A stretch of 23,072 bases of DNA from Deltaproteobacteria bacterium. GTDB taxonomy: Bacteria > Myxococcota > Polyangia > Polyangiales > B10-G4. The stretch is from NCBI GenBank assembly GCA_019312705.1, contig JAFDCW010000004.1:1-23072 (forward strand). Direction: 5' to 3'. The notes under the pieces are model-generated. The model was given only the letters and a program-made list of their open reading frames with translations, was not told where the DNA came from and searched no databases. How positions within the stretch are numbered: the first letter of the stretch is position 1; the number at the start of each line of letters is the position of its first letter. Of this stretch, positions 15,337 through 23,072 are shown piece by piece. Made by a program: the position numbers and the translations under genes.

Positions 15337-15918
15337 TCAACCTGCCGCGTTGCTTTCCGCCACCATGCCGGCCACCTCAGCCCGAAGCACGTCGAGGAGC
15401 GGGTGTTTCCATCCCTCGCCGAGGGCCACGACCACGCTCTCGTAGTACCAGAGGGTCTGGCTCTGGCTCGCGCTGAAGCGCTCGAAGACCGCCACTCCCG
15501 TGCGCGCGAAATCCCGGCGGATGGAGAGAGCATTGTGCAGCTTGTCGGCGACGCTGATGAGTTTGACCTCCGCGGGCTCTTCCCGGAGAGCTAAGAGGTA
15601 GGCGCGTTTGCGCTCTTCCCACGGCGGCTTCGGTTGGCTGGTGGCGTCCGAGAGGGCCTCGACCATGCGCCGCACCCGAGGCCCAAAGCGGGCTTCGAGG
15701 TCCGAGGCCTCGGCGCCGTGGATGTCCTCGAGGTAGTCGTGGAGGACCGCCGCGATCATCTGGTCTTCGTCACCGTCGTGTTCGGCGACGAAGACCATCA
15801 CCTGCAAGAGGTGGGTCAAGTAGGGGATGCCGCTGCCCTTGCGCACCTTGGTGCGAAACGCATCGGTCGCGAGGGCGATCGCCTCGTCGAGGCGCTTGGT
15901 ATATAGATCGCCGGTCAC
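15337..15918 (-). CDS. HD-domain (p)ppGpp hydrolase-like protein
   Basis: This 193-residue protein matches small SpoT/MESH1-type HD hydrolases, metal (usually Mn2+) enzymes that remove pyrophosphate from alarmones. Key residues from the GTG at 15918 are His36 (PYLTHLLQV), H60-D61 (AAVLHDYLED) with E64-D65, and a later Asp in LISVADKLHN. A longer GTG start at 15933 is possible but sits inside a palindrome and adds only MPHRF. Between these motifs, KPPWEERKRAYLLAL is typical of this group. There is no synthetase, TGS or ACT domain. It is divergent from the SDR gene and lies 32 bp upstream of the esterase gene on the same strand. Alarmone specificity is inferred from the family, and some relatives have no known substrate. 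Confidence 0.82.
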   Translation of the reverse strand: MTGDLYTKRLDEAIALATDAFRTKVRKGSGIPYLTHLLQVMVFVAEHDGDEDQMIAAVLHDYLEDIHGAEASDLEARFGPRVRRMVEALSDATSQPKPPWEERKRAYLLALREEPAEVKLISVADKLHNALSIRRDFARTGVAVFERFSASQSQTLWYYESVVVALGEGWKHPLLDVLRAEVAGMVAESNAAG

Positions 15919-15931
15919 GAACCGGTGTGGC

Positions 15932-15949
15932 ACCCGGCCCCGGCCGGGT
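15932..15949. promoter_or_regulatory. 18-bp near-perfect palindrome between HD and SDR genes
   Basis: The sequence ACCCGGCC-CC-GGCCGGGT is an 8-bp inverted repeat with a two-base centre in the divergent gap. It could be an operator for both genes or a local hairpin. In DNA this GC-rich such palindromes are not rare, so support is only positional. Confidence 0.3.
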
Positions 15950-16001
15950 CAAGATGCGGCGTTGGCGGCGTTATCTGGGCCGACCGAAAAGGGGGCCGGC
16001 G

Positions 16002-16814
16002 ATGGAGTTCGAGGGAGCGACGGCGGTGGTGACGGGCGGGGCCAGCGGCCTCGGCCGGGCGTTCTCGGAAGAGCTGGGGCGCCGCGGGGGGAAGGTGCTC
16101 CTGACCGACATCGACGCCGAGGGCGCGGCGGAGACCGTGCGCCTCGTCCAGAGCGCCGGGGGCGAGGCCCGGTTCTTCGAAGCAGATGTGCGCTCCGAGG
16201 AGCGCATGCAGGAAATCGCCCGGGAGGCTGCCGACTGGTTTGGCCCGGTGGACCTCTTGGTCAACAACGCGGGCGTCGGCGTTGCGGGGCCCTTCGACCA
16301 GCTCGACCTCGACGACTGGCGGTACTGCGTCGACATCAACCTCTGGGGCGTCATCTATGGATGCTACGCCTTCGTGCCAGGCATGAAGCGCCGGGGCCGG
16401 GGCTACATCATCAACGTCGCGTCGTCGGCGGGCTTGCTCGCGCTCCCGGACATGGGCCCCTACAACGTCACCAAGGCGGGGGTGATCGCGCTCTCCGAGA
16501 CCCTCTACGGGGAGCTTCGGGTGCACGGCGTGCACGTCACCGCCCTCTGTCCGACCTTCTTCCGGACAAACATCCTCGAAAACATGCGCGGGGTGCACGA
16601 TGTCGGCGCGAAGCGAGTCGCCAATAAAATGATGGACGCCTCGAAGGTCCAGGCTCCCGACGTCGCCCGAGCGGCCCTCGCGGCGGTGCACCGAGGCCAG
16701 CTCTATTCGGTGCCGATGCGCGACGGGCGCATGTACTGGCGCCTCAAGCGGGCGTTGCCGGCGGGCTTTGCGGCGATCGTCGACCGGGTCGCGCGCAGCG
16801 GCTTGCTCAAGTGA
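16002..16814 (+). CDS. Short-chain dehydrogenase/reductase (classical SDR)
   Basis: This 270-residue NAD(P)-dependent oxidoreductase has the Rossmann TGGASGLG coenzyme motif (residues 12-19), NNAG (VNNAGVGVAGPFDQ), and catalytic Ser141, Tyr154 and Lys158 (S-x12-Y-x3-K in YNVTKAG). PTFFRTNI is the usual segment after the active site. The ATG at 16002 is chosen because AAAAGGGGG precedes it and MEFEGATAVVTGG gives the usual N-terminus; an upstream in-frame start would add a basic, non-homologous tail. The acidic residue after strand 2 (DIDAEG) suggests NAD preference, by inference. It is divergent from the HD gene and converges on a membrane kinase with an 18-bp gap, so it is probably a single-gene unit. 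Substrate unknown. Confidence 0.92.
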   Translation: MEFEGATAVVTGGASGLGRAFSEELGRRGGKVLLTDIDAEGAAETVRLVQSAGGEARFFEADVRSEERMQEIAREAADWFGPVDLLVNNAGVGVAGPFDQLDLDDWRYCVDINLWGVIYGCYAFVPGMKRRGRGYIINVASSAGLLALPDMGPYNVTKAGVIALSETLYGELRVHGVHVTALCPTFFRTNILENMRGVHDVGAKRVANKMMDASKVQAPDVARAALAAVHRGQLYSVPMRDGRMYWRLKRALPAGFAAIVDRVARSGLLK

Positions 16815-16832
16815 GGTAGAGAGGGTCTCGGG

Positions 16833-18611
<1,779 letters not shown>

Positions 18612-18674
18612 GGGCGCGAGGGTACTACGAAGGTGTGCTGAATGGAGAGCCGCCTCGGAGAGCCCCGTGGGAAC

Positions 18675-20573
18675 TCAGCCGGCGACGTTGGCGATGACCT
18701 TCTGGATGGCGATGCCGACCCCGGTGAGGGATTCGCCGGCGATCAGCCCCGAAGCCAGGACGATGAGGAAACGCTCGGACCATGTCTCGGCGTACTTCGT
18801 CACCAGGAGCGCCACGACCGCCCCGAAGAACATGCTCATCGAGTTCCAGGCGGGGATGACGAAGGCGAGGCCCATGGCGGCGGGGCTCGGGGTCCACTGG
18901 GCGAACTTCTTGGGCAGCGTCTTTTCGGCGATGGCCAAAGCGATGCCCGCGGCCCCGGCGATGAAGATGGCGTTGATGGCGCCTTCGGGCATGGCGTCGA
19001 TGCCGGACATGAAGATCTCCGCGACGGCCTTCCAAGCGGCGACGGCCGGCGCGGGCCACTCCTCGGTGAGCAGCATGGTCTGGGGGTCGGGGATGATCAG
19101 CAGGTAGGCCCAGCACCCGACGAGGGCGCCCGACAGCGCCCCGAAGACCTGGGCAAAGCTCTGGAGGCGCGGGGACGCGCCGATCATCAAGCCGGTCTTC
19201 ATGTCGTGGAGAAGGTCGGCGCACTGGCTGGCAGCCCCGCCGGTCACGTTGGCGGCCATGAGGTTCGAGGTGGCGTCCCCTGGGGAGATGAGCCCGAAGG
19301 TCAGCTGGGTGACCTTGCCCATGGCGCCGACCGGCGTGACGCCGGTCTCGCCGGCAACACGCGCCGCGACGATTGCCAGGAGGAAGGTCATGAGCACGCC
19401 GAAGATCGCCGTCCACCAAGTGATGCCGAAGAAGGCCATCTGGGCCGCCGTGGCGGCGACGAGGACGATGCCGAGGCCGGCGAGGAAGTAGCTGCGCGGC
19501 ACTTCGTCGGTCTCGTTGCCATTGTGGGCATCGCCCGGGCCCGTCTCGTCGGCGTCCCCGCCCGTTCCGCGGATCGCGGCGAGCACCGACCGCCACGAGA
19601 ACGCGAAGCTGGTCAGCGACGCGCTCACCATCATGGAGACCCCGGGCCAGAGCAGCCACTTCATCGTCGTGCCGTACCAAGGGGCGTCGACGAGGACGGC
19701 ACCTTCGGCGTTGGTGCCGATCGCGGCCCAGCCGAGGCTGAGGACCCATGGGCCGAGCAGGCCCCAGGAGATGACCGCGCCCAGCAGCATCGATGCCGCG
19801 GCGCGCATGCCGATGATCGCGCCCACCGCCGCGAGCAACATCGAGGGGTCGAGGGCGAAGGTGAGGTTCTTGAGAGTGATGGTCCGAGCGCCAGCTTGGG
19901 CGGCGGCGCCGGTGGCGGCGAAGGCGCCGGGCATCGCGGCTTTCGGGATGGGGATGAGGGTGACCAGGAGCTTCACGACCGCGGCGACCGAGGCCCCGCC
20001 GAGCAGCATCTTCACCTGAGCCATCGCTTCACTTCCCCGGGCGTACATGCGCTTCACCGTCTCGGCAGTCGCGATGCCGTTCGGGAAAGGAAGCGCGTCG
20101 ACGATCAGCATCTGTCGCCGGAGGCCGATGGCGACGACGATGCCGCAGAGGGTGATGATGAAGGTCCAGACCGCGAGCACGCCCCAGGTGAACTGGTAGC
20201 CGGTGAGCATGGTGAGGGCGGGGATCGGGGCGACGAGGCCCGCCGACGAGATGGACGCCGCCGAAGACGCCGCCGTCTGGTTGATGTTGTTCTCGAGGAT
20301 GCCGAACTCCTTCGAGTTCAGAACCAGATGCAGGCTCTGCCAGAAGCCGAAGCCGAGCAGTGCCGCGGTGATCGACATGTTGAAGCCCCAGCCGATCAGG
20401 AGGCCGCTGTAGACGTTGCAGAGCGAGAGCACGCCGCCGAGGATCATGCCCGTCACGACCGCGCGCACAGTCAGCTGAGCGGCCGTCGTATCGACCGGTG
20501 GGTATTGGCCGGTCGCCAACCCCGAAAGAGCGTCGGACGGATTCGCAGCTGCGGCGCTCTTTTCGGATGCCAT
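18675..20573 (-). CDS. OPT-family oligopeptide transporter
   Basis: This 632-residue protein is an integral inner-membrane transporter of the OPT/YSL superfamily (proton-coupled uptake of peptides or metal-peptide chelates). Family-like features are NVYSGLLIGWGFNMSITAALLGF near the N-terminus, the strongly conserved ENNINQTAASSAASISSAGLV, GLRRQMLIVDALPFPNGIATAETVK, and GGAASQCADLLHDMKTGLMIGASPR in the second half. Many hydrophobic helices are visible along the length. Start is ATG at 20573, eight bases from the epimerase stop. The operon context points to di- or oligopeptides, perhaps murein peptides, as cargo. Metal chelates cannot be excluded by sequence. Confidence 0.9.
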   Translation of the reverse strand: MASEKSAAAANPSDALSGLATGQYPPVDTTAAQLTVRAVVTGMILGGVLSLCNVYSGLLIGWGFNMSITAALLGFGFWQSLHLVLNSKEFGILENNINQTAASSAASISSAGLVAPIPALTMLTGYQFTWGVLAVWTFIITLCGIVVAIGLRRQMLIVDALPFPNGIATAETVKRMYARGSEAMAQVKMLLGGASVAAVVKLLVTLIPIPKAAMPGAFAATGAAAQAGARTITLKNLTFALDPSMLLAAVGAIIGMRAAASMLLGAVISWGLLGPWVLSLGWAAIGTNAEGAVLVDAPWYGTTMKWLLWPGVSMMVSASLTSFAFSWRSVLAAIRGTGGDADETGPGDAHNGNETDEVPRSYFLAGLGIVLVAATAAQMAFFGITWWTAIFGVLMTFLLAIVAARVAGETGVTPVGAMGKVTQLTFGLISPGDATSNLMAANVTGGAASQCADLLHDMKTGLMIGASPRLQSFAQVFGALSGALVGCWAYLLIIPDPQTMLLTEEWPAPAVAAWKAVAEIFMSGIDAMPEGAINAIFIAGAAGIALAIAEKTLPKKFAQWTPSPAAMGLAFVIPAWNSMSMFFGAVVALLVTKYAETWSERFLIVLASGLIAGESLTGVGIAIQKVIANVAG

Positions 20574-20581
20574 GTCGCGGC

Positions 20582-21655
20582 CTAGCTACCGCGGCGGGCA
20601 GCAGAGCGCAAAGCGTCATAGCCCCAGAGCGTCGGGGGCTCGAGGAGGCCTGCTCGCATGATCCCTCCCCCGGGCCGGTCTTCTTCGAGCAAGAGGGCCC
20701 CATCGAGATCGAACGCCTCGGCCTCGGCGGCCAGGAGGAAGGCAGGGGCTATCGCGAGGGAGGTGCACACCATGCAGCCGACCATGACCCCGAGGCCGCG
20801 TTCCCGAGCCTCCCGGCAGAGGGCGAGGGCCTCTGTTACCCCCCCGGCCTTGTCGATCTTGACGTTGATCGCGCCGTAGCGCTCCGCGCAACGGTCGAGG
20901 TCGGCGCGCGTATGCACCGCCTCGTCGGCGACGATGGTGAGGCCCTCGATGGTGAGCCCCGCGAGGCCGTCGTCGGCCGCCGCCGGCACCGGCTGCTCGA
21001 TCATCGCGACCCCGAGGGCGGCGAGGGCGGGGCCGTCGCGACGAAGGCGTTCGACGGTCCACGCCTCGTTTGGGTCGACGAGCAGCCAGGCGCTTGGGGC
21101 GGCCCGCCGGGCTGCTGCGACGCGGTCGAGGTCGAGGTCATCCCCGGCGAGCTTGAGCTTGAGGGGACCCTCGGGCAGATCGGCGGCGAGGGCCAACGCG
21201 GCCTCGCCCACCGCCCCCGGGGAGTCGACGCTGACCGTGCGCATCGTCGCGACGGGCCTCGGGGGCAACACCCCGAGCACTTCCCAAGCGCTCTTGCCCG
21301 CGGCTCGGGCTTCTAGTTCGAGTAGCGCGCAATCGACGGCGGCCCGGGCGGCCCCGGCGGGCAGCCTCTCGCCGAGGGACCGACGGTCGAGGCCGCGGAC
21401 GTCGAGGCCTCGTATCGCGCTCATGACACCGTCGACGCTCTCTCCGTAGCGCGCGTAGGGCACGGCTTCGCCGCGACCCACGGCGTCCCTGGACCGGCCG
21501 GTGATGTCGGCCTCGGGTCTACCTCGCCGGGCGGTGACGACGACGACCACCGCGCTCTCTTTGCGGCCTCGGGCGATGCGGAAGCCGCCTCGGATCGGCC
21601 ACGACTCCTGGCGAACCTCGAGGGAGAGGCCCCCGGTCGCCGAGTCGTCAGTCAC
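20582..21655 (-). CDS. Dipeptide epimerase (enolase superfamily, L-Ala-D/L-Glu epimerase type)
   Basis: This 357-residue protein is an enolase-superfamily enzyme. Visible catalytic and metal residues are K166-x-K168 (LKLKLAGDD), metal ligands D194 (VDPNEAW), E220 (MIEQPV), D244 (VADEAVH), and K266 (NVKIDKAGG). The later GCMVCTSLAIAPAFLLA and DLDGALLLEEDRPGGG are the pattern of dipeptide epimerases, which invert the Glu of L-Ala-D-Glu released from peptidoglycan. In familiar members the position after GCM is usually an acidic or polar residue; here the sequence is GCMVCTS, so specificity is uncertain. The GTG at 21655 overlaps the upstream gene's TGA (GTGA), which fixes the start and shows coupling. 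The OPT transporter follows after eight bases. Confidence 0.88.
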   Translation of the reverse strand: MTDDSATGGLSLEVRQESWPIRGGFRIARGRKESAVVVVVTARRGRPEADITGRSRDAVGRGEAVPYARYGESVDGVMSAIRGLDVRGLDRRSLGERLPAGAARAAVDCALLELEARAAGKSAWEVLGVLPPRPVATMRTVSVDSPGAVGEAALALAADLPEGPLKLKLAGDDLDLDRVAAARRAAPSAWLLVDPNEAWTVERLRRDGPALAALGVAMIEQPVPAAADDGLAGLTIEGLTIVADEAVHTRADLDRCAERYGAINVKIDKAGGVTEALALCREARERGLGVMVGCMVCTSLAIAPAFLLAAEAEAFDLDGALLLEEDRPGGGIMRAGLLEPPTLWGYDALRSAARRGS

Positions 21656-21915
21656 GGAGCCGTCCGGCGACGTCCGAGGGCGACGATGGAAAACCCCGAG
21701 GCGAGCCCCACCGCCGCACCGACGCCGATGACGATGCCGTCGTCGGTCGCGCCCCCAGCGCGCATGGCCACCGAGGCCAGGCCAAAGAACGCGAGCACGA
21801 AACCCGAAAACCGCAGGCTGCGCATGCGCGTCGGCCCGCGGCGCCCCACGAGCAGCGATGCCGCGAGCAGGGCCCCGCCGAAGACGAGGGCCCCGAGGTA
21901 GCCTTGGACCAGCAC
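21652..21915 (-). CDS. Small three-helix membrane protein
   Basis: From the GTG at 21915 this gives 87 residues with three hydrophobic segments: VLVQGYLGALVFGGALLAASLLVG, LRFSGFVLAFFGLASVAM and GIVIGVGAAVGLASGFSIVALG, then a basic tail RRRTAP. A GAGG element lies about 13 bases upstream. An ATG at 22020 would add a basic 35-residue leader but overlap the lipoprotein gene's 3' end by 79 bases, so I prefer the shorter form. Its stop overlaps the epimerase start, so it belongs to the peptide-import operon. No family is recognised; an accessory or regulatory membrane subunit is only a guess. Confidence 0.65.
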   Translation of the reverse strand: MLVQGYLGALVFGGALLAASLLVGRRGPTRMRSLRFSGFVLAFFGLASVAMRAGGATDDGIVIGVGAAVGLASGFSIVALGRRRTAP

Positions 21916-21941
21916 CGCCGGACGATACCTCAAACGTCGGT

Positions 21942-22913
21942 TCAAGGCGCGGTGCAACAGCCCGCGGCGAAAGCCTCGAAGCAGGAGGAGCAACCCGTCG
22001 CGGGGCGTACGAGTGCGCATCCTGATACTGTGCCGCTGGCGTGCCTGCAGTCGCACGCGCCGGTGTCATCGCACTGCACGACGTCCGTGCCACAGGTGTA
22101 CGTGCAACCGGCCGTCATCGATGGCTCGCAAGTCATTGGAGGCTCGCAGATCGGTTCGGTCTCACACCCCAATCGTGCACAGCGCTGACCCGCGGCGCAG
22201 GTATCGCCGCAGGCCAGGCAGTCGGTGCGGGTCCCGAGGCGGGCCTCACATCCGTCGGCCGCATCGCCGTTGCAGTTTTGCCGGTTGTCACCGCAGTCGA
22301 TGACGGCGCAGGCGCCCGACTGACATGCGAGACTGCCGTGGGGGTCGCGGAAACACGGCGTGTCGCACGCGCCGCAGTGATCGATGTCGGCCCCGAGATC
22401 TGCGCAGGCGCCGCCGCAGCTGTCGAGCCCGTCGGGGCAAGTGGACGTGCAGACGAAGCTCCCATCCTCGGGGCTGCAGAGTGGGGGCCCGCTCTCCGTA
22501 CAGTCGACATCGCAAGCGCCGCACGTTCCAGGAAGCGCGAAGTTGGTCTCACAGCCGTTGGTCGGGTCCGAGTCGCAGTCGGCCCGGGCGGCGCTGCATT
22601 CGATCTTGCAAGACCCCTCGCCGCAGGACGGCGCCCCGCCCTCGGACGGACATGTGACGTCGCAGCCCCCGCAGTTCTGGGGGTCGGCGAGCAGATCGAA
22701 GTCCTCGTCTACCCGACCGTCACAGTCGTCGTCGACGGCATTGCATCTTTCGGGTTCCGCAGCGCAAGGGTTCGAATCGACCCGACCCCCATCCCCTCGA
22801 CCGGCGTCCCGCGGCCCTGAAGCATCCCTGGCGCTCGGCGGATCGACCTCGAGGACGAGGCCGCATGCGCCGGCAAGGCAGAGTACAGACGCGAAGACGA
22901 GACGGCGAACCAC
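21942..22913 (-). CDS. Cys-rich MopE-type lipoprotein
   Basis: This roughly 323-residue protein starts at GTG 22913 (VVRRLVFASVLCLAGAC, lipobox), or at a TTG 18 bases upstream. An Asp/Gly/Arg-rich linker leads to CNAVDDDCDGRVDEDFDL, the acidic motif seen in MopE-like copper-binding and myxobacterial surface proteins, followed by DPQNCGGCDVTC. About 40 Cys are spread over repeats of the form C-G-x-C-D-x-x-C (for example LPGTCGACDVDC, DIDHCGACDTPC, DCLACGDTC), so many disulfides are expected. It ends CFEAFAAGCCTAP. It is probably an outer-membrane or surface-exposed lipoprotein; metal binding is suggested by the motif and not proven. It lies 27 bp upstream of the peptide operon's first gene. 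Confidence 0.82.
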   Translation of the reverse strand: MVRRLVFASVLCLAGACGLVLEVDPPSARDASGPRDAGRGDGGRVDSNPCAAEPERCNAVDDDCDGRVDEDFDLLADPQNCGGCDVTCPSEGGAPSCGEGSCKIECSAARADCDSDPTNGCETNFALPGTCGACDVDCTESGPPLCSPEDGSFVCTSTCPDGLDSCGGACADLGADIDHCGACDTPCFRDPHGSLACQSGACAVIDCGDNRQNCNGDAADGCEARLGTRTDCLACGDTCAAGQRCARLGCETEPICEPPMTCEPSMTAGCTYTCGTDVVQCDDTGACDCRHASGTVSGCALVRPATGCSSCFEAFAAGCCTAP

Positions 22914-22970
22914 GCGTACATGATGCCGCAAAAGCGTCGCCGCCGCAGGCCCCTCCCCCGGGGCAGCGCC

Positions 22971-23072
22971 TCAGTCGACGGCCACGCCGCCTTCGCCGAG
23001 GCCGAGCGGCAGCGGGGTGAAGCCCGCCTCGATACACGCCGTCTCGAAGCGCCGGGCGCGATCCTTGCACGC
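22971..23072 (-). CDS. C-terminal fragment of an unidentified protein (cut by window edge)
   Basis: The minus strand is open from the window edge to a TGA at 22971-22973, giving 33 residues: ACKDRARRFETAC, then PLPLGLGEGGVAVD. Codons keep a strong G/C third-position bias, and the frame matches those nearby. Two Cys are present. It would be the gene upstream of the Cys-rich lipoprotein in the same direction, 57 bp away. Family cannot be decided from so short a piece. Confidence 0.5.
   Translation of the reverse strand, partial: ACKDRARRFETACIEAGFTPLPLGLGEGGVAVD

Noticed and set aside
18642..20585. 647-codon + strand frame opposite the OPT transporter
   Set aside because: It is Gly/Asp/Glu/Arg/His-rich and antisense to a well-conserved membrane protein. 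Open antisense frames this long arise from the strong third-position G/C bias.
21656..22093. N-terminal 146-residue extension of the epimerase frame
   Set aside because: It overlaps two other genes in another frame and is Arg/Ala/Pro-rich. The GTGA overlap at 21652-21655 marks the real start.

Overview
The window is GC-rich chromosomal DNA that fits a predatory or soil-type member of the Myxococcota (Sandaracinus/Polyangia-like). The basis is gene content, not a database match: several lipoproteins with Asp/Ala/Ser- or Cys-rich linkers, a MopE-type Asp-rich metal-binding motif, two Hanks-type Ser/Thr kinases, a DUF2330-type gene, a very large secreted esterase, and high G/C at third codon positions. 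I see no rRNA, tRNA, CRISPR array, insertion sequence or phage gene.

Layout. 1-171 is probably the tail of an unrecognised + strand gene, followed by a small Asp/Ala-rich lipoprotein (247-717, +). From 763 to 6081 five genes lie on the - strand: a two-domain fibronectin-III lipoprotein, a YceI-like periplasmic protein, a lipoprotein with a BsuPI-like fold, a broken DUF2330 gene with two reading-frame lesions and a missing middle, and a TonB-dependent receptor. The receptor is divergent from a + strand run at 6219-11512: PhyH-type Fe(II)/2-oxoglutarate dioxygenase, alpha/beta hydrolase overlapping it by ATGA, radical SAM enzyme with an auxiliary-cluster Cys set, and a beta-propeller lipoprotein. 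The divergent intergenic region carries a perfect 24-bp direct repeat 55 bp apart. This receptor-plus-tailoring-enzyme cassette is a candidate uncharacterised small-molecule or peptide pathway.

11523-15918 (-) holds a SpoT-type HD hydrolase, a 938-residue secreted esterase and a compact Ser/Thr kinase. The esterase has its alpha/beta-hydrolase landmarks in circularly permuted order: the nucleophile elbow and catalytic His come first, and the oxyanion HG strand ends the protein. This is the most unusual single observation. A short-chain dehydrogenase (16002-16814, +) is divergent from the HD gene and converges on a second, membrane-anchored kinase whose C-terminal domain resembles TonB/AgmX-type domains.

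18675-21915 (-) is a compact operon: small membrane protein, dipeptide epimerase (start and stop overlap as GTGA) and OPT-family oligopeptide transporter. Together they suggest import and isomerisation of peptides, plausibly murein-derived L-Ala-D-Glu, which would suit a lytic predator or a cell-wall recycler. A Cys-rich lipoprotein (21942-22913, -) and the C-terminal 33 residues of another - strand gene close the window.

Limits: family names come from motif recognition by eye. Start codons are uncertain where GTG or TTG is used and no clear Shine-Dalgarno is visible.
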